Source: Micromonospora halotolerans (GTDB taxonomy: Bacteria; Actinomycetota; Actinomycetes; Mycobacteriales; Micromonosporaceae). Taken from it: a stretch of 64,000 nt of DNA. The notes under the pieces are model-generated. The model was not told the DNA's origin. It saw only the letters and a program-made list of their open reading frames with translations, and did not search any database. The stretch spans positions 5,890,001 to 5,954,000 of the forward strand of contig NZ_CP134876.1 in NCBI RefSeq assembly GCF_032108445.1, in the 5' to 3' direction. Shown here one piece after another: positions 25,487 through 33,452 of the stretch (positions are counted from its first letter, which is position 1; each line of letters opens with the position of its first letter). A program made the position numbers and the translations under genes.

Positions 25487-26422
25487 TCAGCCCGTCGTCC
25501 ATGGGCGGAGCTTCGCGGGGTTGCGGACCGCCCAGATCCGCGTGATCCGGTCGCCGGCCATGTCGAACGCCATCACGGTCACCGTGACGCCGGCCAGCTG
25601 CGCCACCAGGCCGGGCCGACCGTTGACCGTCCGCTCCACGATCCTCAGGTCAGGTGCCCCGCCGGTGACGTCGACGAGCACGCGGGCGACCTGCTCGCCG
25701 CCCCGGATCGGGTGGAGTTCGGCACTGACCAGGCCGCCACCGTCGCCGATCGCCGTGACGTCGGGGTCGAGCAGGCCGATGAGGGCCGCGATGTCCCTGG
25801 CCTCCCACGCCTGTTTGAAGTCCCTGACCACCTCGGCCTGCCGCGCCACCGGCGTCGCGGGAGCCCGCGACGCGCGGATGCGCCGGCGGGCCGACGAGGC
25901 CAGTTGCCGACATGCCGCCGGGGTACGGCCGACGATCTCGGCCACCTCCCCGAAGGAGTAGCGGAAGACGTCGTGCAGGACGAACGCGACGCGCTCGGCC
26001 GGGGTCATCGACTCGAGCACGACGAGGAACGCCATGTTGACCGACTCGTCGAGGGTGACCCGGTCGGCCGGGTCGGCAGTGTCGCCGTCCGACCGCCCGC
26101 CGGTCCACTCCGCGCGATCGGGCAGCGGCTCCGGAATCCACTCGCCCACGTAGCGCTCCCGCCGGACCCGAGCCGAACGCAGCAGGTCGAGGCAGATGCG
26201 ACTGGCGACCGTCGTGAGCCAGGCTCCCGGGGACTCGATGGCTTCCCGCTCGCGCGGGGACAGGACGTACCAGCGGGCGTACGTCTCCTGGACGACATCC
26301 TCGGCATCGGCCAGCGAGCCGAGAAGCCGGTACGCCACGTTGGTCAGCCGCCGCCGCTCGCTCACGACCGCGCCGAAGCCCGGATCGGGTCCGCCGTGGC
26401 CTGGCTCGGATGGGGTGGTCAT
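25487..26422 (-). CDS. ECF41-type sigma factor (SigJ-like) with fused SnoaL domain
   Basis: The protein is 311 aa from ATG 26422. Region 2 is RRLTNVAYRLLGSLADAEDVVQETYARWY; region 4 is ESMTPAERVAFVLHDVFRYSFGEVAEIVGRTPAACRQLASSARRRIR. A C-terminal NTF2/SnoaL-like domain follows (DFKQAWEARDIAALIGLLDPDVTAIGDGGG...AVRNPAKLRPW). This is the ECF41 architecture, in which the fused domain replaces an anti-sigma factor. It is divergent from wrbA, and both have ECF41-like promoters, so it likely activates itself and wrbA. Confidence 0.93.
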   Translation of the reverse strand: MTTPSEPGHGGPDPGFGAVVSERRRLTNVAYRLLGSLADAEDVVQETYARWYVLSPREREAIESPGAWLTTVASRICLDLLRSARVRRERYVGEWIPEPLPDRAEWTGGRSDGDTADPADRVTLDESVNMAFLVVLESMTPAERVAFVLHDVFRYSFGEVAEIVGRTPAACRQLASSARRRIRASRAPATPVARQAEVVRDFKQAWEARDIAALIGLLDPDVTAIGDGGGLVSAELHPIRGGEQVARVLVDVTGGAPDLRIVERTVNGRPGLVAQLAGVTVTVMAFDMAGDRITRIWAVRNPAKLRPWTTG

Positions 26423-26441
26423 GGTGTCGCCGGCTCCCTCG

Positions 26442-26468
26442 GTCGCAACTGCCCTCGCCAGTGTGACG
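26442..26468 (-). promoter_or_regulatory. ECF41-like promoter of the sigma gene itself
   Basis: On the minus strand CGTCACA (26468-26462), 16 nt, then CGAC (26445-26442). The ECF41 motif I recall is TGTCACA-N16-CGTC, so one mismatch falls in each half. The -10 lies 20 bp before the ATG. Confidence 0.6.
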
Positions 26469-26502
26469 AGACGGCACACCGATCTGTGAGGCCGGCGGGT
26501 CA

Positions 26503-26529
26503 CCTCACATTTCACGGGGCCGGTCCGTC
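26503..26529 (+). promoter_or_regulatory. ECF41-like promoter of wrbA
   Basis: CCTCACA (26503-26509), 16 nt, then CGTC (26526-26529). The spacing and -10 match the ECF41 motif exactly; two mismatches fall in the -35. It lies 39 bp before the wrbA start. Confidence 0.6.
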
Positions 26530-26567
26530 GTACCGCTGAGACCATCCCGCGAGGCAAGGAAACGATC

Positions 26568-27176
26568 ATGGAACCCGTGAAGGTCGCCGTCATCTACTAC
26601 AGCGCCACCGGCACCGTGCACGCGCTGGCGCGAGCCGCCGCCGACGGCGCGGAGAAGACCGGCGCACAGGTGCGACTGCGCAAGGTCGCCGAGACGGCGC
26701 CGCCCGAGGCGGTCGACGCCCGGCCGGAGTGGGCGCAGCACATCCGCGACACCGCCGACGTCACCGAGGCCAGCCCGGACGACCTGGCCTGGGCCGACGC
26801 GGTGCTGTTCGGCACCCCCACCCGCTTCGGCAACGTGGCCAGCCAGCTCAAGGCGTTCATCGACACCACCGGCGGCCTGTGGTTCCAGGGCAGGCTCGCC
26901 GACAAGGTCTACTCGGCCTTCACGGCCTCCAACACCGCCCACGGCGGGCAGGAGTCGACCATCCTGGCGCTGGGGAACGTGTTCTACCACTGGGGCGGCA
27001 TCATCGTGCCCCCCGGCTACACCGACCCCGTCCAGTTCCAGAGCGGCAATCCCTACGGCACCTCCCACGTGGCCGGCGACGGCCCACCCGGGGACGTGGT
27101 CCTGGCAGCCGCGCGTCACCAGGCCCGCCGGGTCGTCGACACCGCGGCGGCGCTCAAGGCCGGCCGCGCCGCCTGA
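26568..27176 (+). CDS. wrbA: NAD(P)H:quinone oxidoreductase, flavodoxin-like (WrbA)
   Basis: The protein is 202 aa from ATG 26568 (AAGGAA upstream). The FMN-binding loop VIYYSATGTVHALARAAADGAEKTGA and the WrbA signatures FGTPTRFGNVASQLKAFIDTTGGLW and NTAHGGQESTILALGNVFYHWGGIIVPPGY are all present. It reduces quinones by two electrons, an oxidative-stress defence role. It is predicted to be an output of the divergent ECF41 sigma factor and is followed by a strong hairpin. Confidence 0.95.
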   Translation: MEPVKVAVIYYSATGTVHALARAAADGAEKTGAQVRLRKVAETAPPEAVDARPEWAQHIRDTADVTEASPDDLAWADAVLFGTPTRFGNVASQLKAFIDTTGGLWFQGRLADKVYSAFTASNTAHGGQESTILALGNVFYHWGGIIVPPGYTDPVQFQSGNPYGTSHVAGDGPPGDVVLAAARHQARRVVDTAAALKAGRAA

Positions 27177-27205
27177 CGCGGGCCGGCCGCGGACGGACAC
27201 CGCCT

Positions 27206-27243
27206 CGGCGGCGCCCCGGCACCTGTCGGCCGGGGCGCCGCCG
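27206..27243. terminator. Bidirectional terminator hairpin
   Basis: Perfect 15-bp arms (27206-27220, 27229-27243) with an 8-nt loop lie between the convergent wrbA and M1 peptidase genes. Confidence 0.75.
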
Positions 27244-27255
27244 CGGCGGCCCGCT

Positions 27256-28728
27256 TCACGCGACGGCGACGGTCTTCGGTGTGGTCTTCGAGTCCAGCCA
27301 GGTGTTGATGAGCTTGGTGAAGTCGCGCCCGGTCTGCTTGTTGACGAAGGCGATGAACGAGGCCCGGTCCTGCTGGGTGTTGCGCTGCTCCTGCACCCAG
27401 GCGCGGGCCAGCGCGAAGAACACCTTGTCGCCCAGCTTCCGGTGGATCTCGTGGAGCATGGCCTCCGGGCAGAGGTAGACGTTGCCCTCGGCGAAGTTCT
27501 TCGGGTTGGGCTTGCCGGGCGGGCCGAGCTTCTTGCGCATGGCGGTGTCGGCGTCCCGCAGGTACCGGTCCAGGCTGGCGTCGCTGAGGTGCAGGGTGTC
27601 CTTGGTGTACAGGTCCTGGGCGTACTGGGCCCAGCCCTCGTTGAGCCACAGGTCGGTCCAGGTGGTCGGCGTGACGGAGTTGCCGAACCACTGGTGGGCG
27701 TACTCGTGCAGCAGGTCGCTTCCCCAGCGGTCCCGGCGGGCCTTGGTGTTCTCGATCTTCCGGCCCATGGTGATCATCTGCTGGCTCTCCATGCCGGACG
27801 CCGAGTCCACCACCACGACGCCACCGGACGGGAACGGGTAGGGACCGAACTTCTTCTCCAGCCAGGTGAGATACTGCGGGGACTTCTTGAGGTACGGCAG
27901 CAGCTTGTCGTCGGCGCCCTTGCGGTACCAGAAGGTCAGCGGAATGCCCCGCGGCCCCTTGGCGGTCAGCTTCTGGTACTTCCCGACCGCGAGGGTGGTC
28001 AGGTACGTCGCGACCGGGTCGGCGCTGCGGTAGGTGAACGTGGTCCCGGACTGCCCGGCCGGGGTGCCGCTGGCGATCGCGGACCAGCCCGCCGGGACGG
28101 TCACCCGGATGTCGTAGAGGGCCTCGTCGGACGGCTGGTCGTTGGCCGGGTACCAGGTGAACGCCCCGAACGGCTCCTGCATCGTCCAGAGGCCGCCCTC
28201 CTTCGTGACGGTGAGGCCCAGGTCCTCCACGTCCTTGCGGTGCGACGGCATCGGCGTCGTCTTCGGCTTGCCGTGGTACTTGACCACCAGCGTCACCGGC
28301 TTGTCGGCGACGACCGGCGCGGTCACGGTCAGCTTCTCCTTGGCGACGGTGCCGGTGACCGTCGTGTCGTCCAGCGTCACCCCGTCGACCTGGTAGGGCA
28401 TGAAGTCGAGGACGAGGGCGGGAGCGTCCTTGGTGGGCCGGATCCGCAGGGTGGCCGTGCCCGTGAGGGTCCTGGTCGCCGGCGCCCAGTCCAGCGCCAG
28501 GTCGTAGTGCAGGACGTCCAGGGCGTCGGTGCCCCGGGCCGGGTAGACCTTGTCGGCGACCGGGGTCGAGCGCCCGGCCTGCCAGGCGGTGTAGTCCACG
28601 GCGGGGGCGGTGGGGCTCGGCGTGGTCGTGGGGGCGGCGGAGCCGGCGGCCGGGGCGGCCGGATCGGTGGTGCACGCGGCGACGAGCAGCGGTGCGAGAA
28701 GCAGGGTCAGTGGTACGTGGCGACGCAT
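27256..28728 (-). CDS. M1-family metallopeptidase, lipoprotein
   Basis: A 490-aa protein. The lipobox signal RRHVPLTLLLAPLLVAAC is followed by a Pro/Thr linker, the M1 N-terminal saddle, and the catalytic gluzincin domain with HEYAHQWFGN and the downstream NEGWAQY glutamate. The usual GAMEN exopeptidase motif is altered to SGMESQQ, so N-terminal recognition may differ. At ~490 aa it lacks the long C-terminal region of PepN, as in ClpB-type short actinobacterial M1 enzymes. Probably anchored outside the membrane. Confidence 0.93.
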   Translation of the reverse strand: MRRHVPLTLLLAPLLVAACTTDPAAPAAGSAAPTTTPSPTAPAVDYTAWQAGRSTPVADKVYPARGTDALDVLHYDLALDWAPATRTLTGTATLRIRPTKDAPALVLDFMPYQVDGVTLDDTTVTGTVAKEKLTVTAPVVADKPVTLVVKYHGKPKTTPMPSHRKDVEDLGLTVTKEGGLWTMQEPFGAFTWYPANDQPSDEALYDIRVTVPAGWSAIASGTPAGQSGTTFTYRSADPVATYLTTLAVGKYQKLTAKGPRGIPLTFWYRKGADDKLLPYLKKSPQYLTWLEKKFGPYPFPSGGVVVVDSASGMESQQMITMGRKIENTKARRDRWGSDLLHEYAHQWFGNSVTPTTWTDLWLNEGWAQYAQDLYTKDTLHLSDASLDRYLRDADTAMRKKLGPPGKPNPKNFAEGNVYLCPEAMLHEIHRKLGDKVFFALARAWVQEQRNTQQDRASFIAFVNKQTGRDFTKLINTWLDSKTTPKTVAVA

Positions 28729-28832
28729 CAGCGCACCCTACGGCAGAGATCCACTTCTGTGGGGGCCTCGATGTTTCTCGCAGACGTACGCGGTCACTCC
28801 GCCGCCGGCAGGCTGCGCCCGCGGGCCGTCGG

Positions 28833-29267
28833 TCACCTCCGCCGGGCGCGGGCGGTGGCCCGGGCGTTGGCCTTCTCGATGGCCTGGACCAGCTCGTCTC
28901 TGTCCAGGCGCTCCGGATCGTCGATGCCCACCCGGCGGGCCACCTCTTCGAGGTGCCCCGTGCTGGCGTTGGCGTCGACCCCCTGGGCGGTCGGGCGGGC
29001 CCGGTCGCGGGAGGCCGGGGTGCCCAGCGCCGCCTGCGGGTCTGACGGCCCCTTGTGTTCCTTGGGCTCCCAGTGGTCGCCGACCTTCTCGTGGGTGTGC
29101 TTCAGCGACGCGAACGCCGTGCGGTGCGCCCGCTCCCCGTCGCCGTAGGTCTCCTCGGCCGACTCCAGCGTCTTCTTGTACGTGCGGACCGCCTTGTCGT
29201 CCGAACGCGCGACGGTCGACGGCACGTCGTCGCGCATCTCCTCGGCCTGCTCGTGCTTGTCCGGCAT
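28833..29267 (-). CDS. ChaB-family protein with Rho N-terminal-like (SAP-like) domain
   Basis: A 144-aa protein. ChaB domain: VARSDDKAVRTYKKTLESAEETYGDGERAHRTAFASLKHTHEKVGDHWEPK. A short helical C-terminal Rho_N-like motif follows (HLEEVARRVGIDDPERLDRDELVQAIEKANAR). ChaB was named as a cation-transport regulator, but the actinobacterial proteins are uncharacterised. Highly charged and cytoplasmic. It lies 24 bp downstream of a holin-like gene and probably belongs to the same transcript. Confidence 0.85.
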   Translation of the reverse strand: MPDKHEQAEEMRDDVPSTVARSDDKAVRTYKKTLESAEETYGDGERAHRTAFASLKHTHEKVGDHWEPKEHKGPSDPQAALGTPASRDRARPTAQGVDANASTGHLEEVARRVGIDDPERLDRDELVQAIEKANARATARARRR

Positions 29268-29291
29268 GACATCGCTCCCTTCCCGTCCGGG

Positions 29292-29735
29292 TTACCGGCC
29301 CCATTCGTCACGGGCGGCATCGGTGCCGGCCGGGACCACCCGGGAGGCGGTCGCGGACACCATGTCCCGCACCTCGTCCGCGAGCCGGGCCGAACTGCCA
29401 CCGGCCGCGCGCAGTTGCTCCAGCCCCATCGCGCCGAGGACCACCGCGGTGGCCAGGTAGCCGGCGGTGAGGCCCGCGGATGCCAGCCGGCGAGGCAGGA
29501 AGGACTCCAGCAGGCGCAGGACCGTGGTGGAGGCCGCACCGGCGCCGAGGACCAGGCAACCGCCCGCGGTAGCCAGCAGCGCGATGCCCAGCCCGGCCGG
29601 GCGGGCGGCCTCGGTCAACTGCCCGCGGACGGCGCGGATCTCCTCGCGGACGACGTCCGCCACATCCTGCGCCAGACGGTCGGTCGGGCTGCCGCTTCGC
29701 CCATCGCGGCCCGAATGCCCGGTCGCGTCGCTCAT
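29292..29735 (-). CDS. Phage holin family (DUF1469-like) membrane protein
   Basis: The protein is 147 aa from ATG 29735 (GGGGGAGG upstream). Pattern: amphipathic helix DRLAQDVADVVREEIRAVRGQLTEAARPAGLGIALLATAGG, two transmembrane helices (GIALLATAGGCLVLGAGAAS and AGLTAGYLATAVVLGAMGL), and a polar tail. This is the actinobacterial holin-superfamily protein seen in stress or envelope loci. No phage genes are nearby, so lysis function should not be assumed. Confidence 0.78.
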   Translation of the reverse strand: MSDATGHSGRDGRSGSPTDRLAQDVADVVREEIRAVRGQLTEAARPAGLGIALLATAGGCLVLGAGAASTTVLRLLESFLPRRLASAGLTAGYLATAVVLGAMGLEQLRAAGGSSARLADEVRDMVSATASRVVPAGTDAARDEWGR

Positions 29736-29846
29736 GCGCGCCTCCCCCTGAGCTGGTTCACGGGTTCTGCGGGTACCCGGCTGGCCGGGCCACACACCGG
29801 AGGGGCCGCCCTTCCTCGGTCGTGCGGCAGGCGTTTCGCGCAGGAG

Positions 29847-30506
29847 CTACCGCTCGGGGACGGCGTCCAACCGGACGCAGCAGGCGCCGGGGCGTGGTGC
29901 GAGCCGGGGCAGCAGGTCGGCCCGGCCGGCAGCGTCGACCATGCCGGTGAGGAACGCGTGGTTGAGCCCGCAGACCAGGGCGGTCTGCCGGCTGGCCAGG
30001 GCGTGGAACGGGCAGTTGCGCAGCAGCACCTGGTCGCCGAGCGTCTCGGGTTCGAAGCCGAGGCCGGCCAGTACGGCGACGAGGTCCTCGCCGGCGTCGC
30101 GTACCCGGGCGCCGATGTCCCGGCCGCGTTGCCGGGCATGCCGCCGCGCCGCCTCGGGGGCGTCGTGGGGGTCGTCGGCGACCGCGTCGGCGAGGATCTC
30201 GGCGATGAGCTCGTAACGCCGCTCCGGAACGGTGATCGCCACGCCGTCGCCGGCCGCCTCGTAGACCTTCGGCGTCCGGCCCCGGCCCCGGGGCTGGTCG
30301 GCCGGTGTCTCGTAGCGGGTCCGCAGCAGCCCGGATTCGACGAGCTTGTCGAGGTGGAACGCGGTGAGGTTGCGGGACATGCCGTGCGCCTCGGCCGCCT
30401 CCTCGCGGGTGACGGGGTGATCGGCCCGGCACACGTAGTCGTAGAGCGCCCGTCGGGACCGGTCGACGAGCGCGGCCATCGCGTTCCAGCGCTCCCCCGT
30501 GCTCAC
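29847..30506 (-). CDS. ArsR/SufR-like regulator with C-terminal cysteines (COG2345)
   Basis: A 219-aa protein. The N-terminal winged helix is DYVCRADHPVTREEAAEAHGMSRNLTAFHLDKLVESGLLRTRYE. The C-terminal half matches the SufR-type sensor: LLRNCPFHALASRQTALVCGLNHAFL...GACCVRL. Cys165-X13-Cys179-X29-Cys209 approximates the SufR spacing but lacks its third Cys, so the Fe-S cluster, if any, has an altered ligand set. The gene is divergent from the DUF2231/folE operon, with an inverted-repeat pair between them. Confidence 0.85.
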   Translation of the reverse strand: MSTGERWNAMAALVDRSRRALYDYVCRADHPVTREEAAEAHGMSRNLTAFHLDKLVESGLLRTRYETPADQPRGRGRTPKVYEAAGDGVAITVPERRYELIAEILADAVADDPHDAPEAARRHARQRGRDIGARVRDAGEDLVAVLAGLGFEPETLGDQVLLRNCPFHALASRQTALVCGLNHAFLTGMVDAAGRADLLPRLAPRPGACCVRLDAVPER

Positions 30507-30519
30507 AGCCCCGAGGTTA

Positions 30520-30592
30520 TCACCAACGATGGCTATTGAAATTCCGGACGCGCTGGGGCAGCATGACCGCTATCACCAATGAGCGTTGGTGA
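30520..30592. promoter_or_regulatory. Operator pair between the SufR-like gene and the DUF2231 operon
   Basis: TCACCAA-6-TTGGTGA (30573-30592) is a perfect inverted repeat 20 bp before the GTG at 30613. A degenerate copy starts with an identical TCACCAA at 30520-30526 and has a 4/7 right half at 30533-30539, just before the regulator start (30506). The two sites are 53 bp apart and serve both divergent genes. Confidence 0.65.
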
Positions 30593-30612
30593 AAATAGAC
30601 CTGGGGGTTCCC

Positions 30613-31131
30613 GTGCGACCCATGGATCAGGCCAAGCACCCGGTGACCAACCTGGCCGGTCGCTACGGCCACCCGCTTCATCCCGCGCTGGTGGCGGTGC
30701 CGATCGGCGCCTGGGTGGCCAGCTTCGCGTTCGACCTGGCCACCCGTTACGTACCCGGGTCACCGGACCTGGCCGACGGCGCACGGTGGCTCATCGGCCT
30801 CGGCGTCCTCGGCGCGCTCGCCGCCGCGCTCGCCGGCTTCCTGGACCTGTTCGCCATCCCCACCGGCACCCGCGCGCACCGCACCGCGCTCGCGCACATG
30901 GCGATCAACCTGGCGGTCACCGGCGCGTACGCGGTGAACTTCGCCCTCCGGGCCGACGACCCGCCGGGTCCGGTGGCCGCGGGGCCGCTCGTGCTCTCGG
31001 CGGTCAGCCTCGCCGGGCTGGCCGTCGCCGGTTACCTCGGCGGCGAACTGGCCTACCGGTACGGCGTGCGCGTCGCCGACGAGACCACCCAGGCGCACGG
31101 CTACCACCGCACAGACAAGGAGAACTCCTGA
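30613..31131 (+). CDS. DUF2231 membrane protein
   Basis: The protein is 172 aa from GTG 30613 (GGGGG upstream). The DUF2231 motif HPLHPALVAVPIGAWVASFAFDLATRY is followed by four transmembrane helices with conserved His (THxA-type, RTALAHMAINLAVTGAYAVNF) that could bind haem or a metal. First gene of an operon with a second membrane protein, folE and an FAD reductase. Function unknown; a role in electron transfer is inference. Confidence 0.85.
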   Translation: MRPMDQAKHPVTNLAGRYGHPLHPALVAVPIGAWVASFAFDLATRYVPGSPDLADGARWLIGLGVLGALAAALAGFLDLFAIPTGTRAHRTALAHMAINLAVTGAYAVNFALRADDPPGPVAAGPLVLSAVSLAGLAVAGYLGGELAYRYGVRVADETTQAHGYHRTDKENS

Positions 31132-31526
31132 TGGGCATCGCCGCACTCGTCACCTGGCTGATCACGGCCGCCGGTGGCTTCGTCATGCTCGGCACCTGGA
31201 TCAGCCGGGGCGGCCACCGACCGGGAAGCGGCAGCCGCCTGGCGCCGGGCCTGGTGTTCGGCCACGCCGCGCTGGCCGCGATCGGGCTGATCCTGTGGAT
31301 CGCCTACCTGGCCGTCGACAACGACGTGCTCGCCTGGGTCGCGTTCGGGGCGCTCCTGCCGGTGGCGCTGCTCGGGTTCACCATGCTGGCCCGCTGGATC
31401 CCCGCCCGCCGCTCCGGGACCGCCGAGTCCCGGTTCCCCGTACCCGTGGTGGTCGGTCACGGCCTGTTCGCCGTCGCCACGCTGGTCCTGGCCGCGCTCG
31501 CGGCCCTCGGCGTCGGAGGTCGCTGA
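31131..31526 (+). CDS. Four-helix integral membrane protein
   Basis: A 131-aa protein starting at an ATG that overlaps the previous stop by one base (TGATG). Four hydrophobic segments are seen: ALVTWLITAAGGFVMLGTWI, GLVFGHAALAAIGLILWIAYLA, WVAFGALLPVALLGFTMLA, and VVVGHGLFAVATLVLAALAAL. Conserved-looking His residues sit in helices 2 and 4 (VFGHAAL, VVGHGLF), suggesting a b-type haem site in the manner of cytochrome-like proteins; this is inference. Not a family I can name. Confidence 0.75.
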   Translation: MGIAALVTWLITAAGGFVMLGTWISRGGHRPGSGSRLAPGLVFGHAALAAIGLILWIAYLAVDNDVLAWVAFGALLPVALLGFTMLARWIPARRSGTAESRFPVPVVVGHGLFAVATLVLAALAALGVGGR

Positions 31527-31527
31527 G

Positions 31528-32124
31528 GTGAGTGTCACCGCCCTGCGGGTGCAGCACCAGCGTCCCCGCCGCGACCCGGCCGCCGCCGAACGGGCGGCCG
31601 CGGAGTTCCTGACCGCGCTCGGCGTCGACCTCTCCGCCGACGGGCTCGCCGACACCCCGGGCCGGATGGCCCGCGCCTACGCCGAACTGCTCACCCCGCG
31701 CGAGTTCCAGCTGACCACCTTCGACAACGACGAGGGCTACGACGAGCTGGTGCTGGCCCGGGCCATCCCGATCCGGTCGGTCTGCGAACACCACCTGCTG
31801 CCGTTCGTCGGCGTGGCGCACGTCGGCTACCTGCCCGGCGAGCGCATCCTGGGACTGTCCAAACTGGCCCGGGTGGTCGAGCTGTTCGCCCACGGCCCCC
31901 AGGTCCAGGAGCGCCTCACCAAGCAGATCGCCGACTGGCTGACCAGCCACCTGCGCCCGCGCGGGGTCGGCGTCGTCATCGAAGCCGAGCACCTCTGCAT
32001 GACGCTGCGCGGCGTCCGGGCCGTCGGCAGCAGCACCATCACCTCCACCCTGCTCGGCACGCTGCGCGAGGACCACCGCTCACGCGCCGAGTTCTTCACC
32101 CTGACCGGGGTCGGCCCCCGCTGA
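31528..32124 (+). CDS. folE: GTP cyclohydrolase I (FolE)
   Basis: The protein is 198 aa from GTG 31528 (GGAGG upstream). GTP to 7,8-dihydroneopterin triphosphate, first step of folate/pterin synthesis. The zinc ligands are intact: Cys and His in VCEHHLLPFVG, and Cys in EAEHLCMTLRGV. GYLPGERILGLSKLARVVELFA is the family signature. The neighbours are not folate genes, so this may be a conditionally expressed second copy, e.g. for stress or a pterin cofactor. Co-transcribed with two membrane proteins and an FAD reductase. Confidence 0.95.
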   Translation: MSVTALRVQHQRPRRDPAAAERAAAEFLTALGVDLSADGLADTPGRMARAYAELLTPREFQLTTFDNDEGYDELVLARAIPIRSVCEHHLLPFVGVAHVGYLPGERILGLSKLARVVELFAHGPQVQERLTKQIADWLTSHLRPRGVGVVIEAEHLCMTLRGVRAVGSSTITSTLLGTLREDHRSRAEFFTLTGVGPR

Positions 32125-32152
32125 ATCGCGTACCCCGAGAGGAGCTGGACCG

Positions 32153-33388
32153 ATGTCGACAACCGACACGTTCGTGATCGTGGGCGCCGGGCTCGCCGGC
32201 GCGCGGGCCGCGCAGACGCTGCGGGAGGAGGGCTTCGACGGCGGCGTCGTCGTGATCGGCGACGAGCCCGAGCGACCGTACGAGCGGCCACCACTGTCCA
32301 AGGGACTGCTGACCGGTGGCGCCGAACCCGACAGCGTGTACGTGCACGAGGCCGGGTGGTACGCCGAGCACGACGTCGACCTGCGCACGGCCGCCCGGGC
32401 CGTCGCCGTCGACCGCTCCGCCCGGGAGGTCCGGCTCGCCGACGGCCAGCGCATCCGGTACGACAAGCTGCTGCTGGCCACCGGCGCCACGCCCCGCGAC
32501 CTCGCGGCGCCCGGCGTCGACCTCGACGGGGTGCTGCGGCTGCGTACCCTCGCCGACAGCCGGCGGATCGGCGCGGCGCTGGTCGACGGCGCGCACCTCG
32601 TGATCGTCGGGGCGGGCTGGATCGGCCTGGAGGTCGCCGCGGCCGCCCGGCAGCGCGGCGCCACCGTGGACGTGGTCGAGACCGCGGCGCTGCCGTTGCA
32701 CCGGGTGCTCGGCGACGAGATCGCCCGGGTGTTCGCCAACCTGCACCGGGACCACGGCGTCACCTTCCACTTCGAGGCCGAGGTCCGCGAGATCCGCGGC
32801 GCCGGTCGCGTCTCGGCGGTCCTCTTGGCCGACGGCACCGAACTGCCCGCCGACGCCGTGGTGGTGGCCGTGGGCGTGCGGCCCAACACCGAGTTGGCGA
32901 CGACGGCCGGCCTCACCGTCGAAAACGGAATCCACGTCGACGCGTCCCTGCGCACCGCCGACCCGGACGTCCACGCCGCCGGTGACGTCGCAAACGCCTA
33001 CCATCCCCTGCTGCGCCGGCGCCTGCGCGTCGAGCACTGGGCCAACGCACTGCACAGCGGGCCGGCGGCGGCCCGCGGCATGCTCGGGCGGCCGGTCAGC
33101 TACGACAACCTGCCCTACTTCTACACCGACCAGTACGACCTCGGCATGGAGTACGTCGGACACGCCCCGTCCGGCGCGTCCGACCGGGTCGTCGTCCGGG
33201 GCGACGTCGCCAAGCGCGAGTTCATCGCCTTCTGGACCGCCGGCGGGCGGGTGCTCGCCGGCATGAACGTCAACGTGTGGGACGTCGTCCCGTCGATCCG
33301 GCGGCTGGTCGCCGCGGCGCACCCGGTCGACCTCGACCGGCTGGCCGACCCCGACGTGCCGCTCGACGAGCTGCTGCCGCCCGGCTAG
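32153..33388 (+). CDS. FAD-dependent NAD(P)H:ferredoxin/rubredoxin-type oxidoreductase
   Basis: The protein is 411 aa from ATG 32153 (GAGGAG upstream). FAD-binding FVIVGAGLAGARAAQTLREEG, NAD-binding LVIVGAGWIGLEVAAAARQRG, the FAD C-terminal motif DVHAAGDVAN, and the reductase C domain typical of rhodocoxin/putidaredoxin reductases. It would pass electrons from NAD(P)H to a ferredoxin, but no ferredoxin gene is next to it. Last gene of the DUF2231/folE operon, closed by a terminator. Confidence 0.92.
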   Translation: MSTTDTFVIVGAGLAGARAAQTLREEGFDGGVVVIGDEPERPYERPPLSKGLLTGGAEPDSVYVHEAGWYAEHDVDLRTAARAVAVDRSAREVRLADGQRIRYDKLLLATGATPRDLAAPGVDLDGVLRLRTLADSRRIGAALVDGAHLVIVGAGWIGLEVAAAARQRGATVDVVETAALPLHRVLGDEIARVFANLHRDHGVTFHFEAEVREIRGAGRVSAVLLADGTELPADAVVVAVGVRPNTELATTAGLTVENGIHVDASLRTADPDVHAAGDVANAYHPLLRRRLRVEHWANALHSGPAAARGMLGRPVSYDNLPYFYTDQYDLGMEYVGHAPSGASDRVVVRGDVAKREFIAFWTAGGRVLAGMNVNVWDVVPSIRRLVAAAHPVDLDRLADPDVPLDELLPPG

Positions 33389-33452
33389 TCGCCGTCGCGC
33401 CTCGCCGGGCCGGCCGGCACCGATGGATGCCGACCGGCCCGGGCGCGACTAG
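33385..33452. terminator. Bidirectional terminator embracing both stop codons
   Basis: The inner stem is 15 bp with one G-T wobble (33405-33419 with 33428-33442). Outer 8-bp arms CTAGTCGC/GCGACTAG (33385-33392, 33445-33452) contain the TAG stops of both convergent genes. Confidence 0.7.

Noticed and set aside
29292..29735. Holin-like protein as evidence of a prophage
   Set aside because: No other phage gene, integrase or att-like repeat is nearby; this holin-superfamily type is common in actinobacterial envelope/stress loci.
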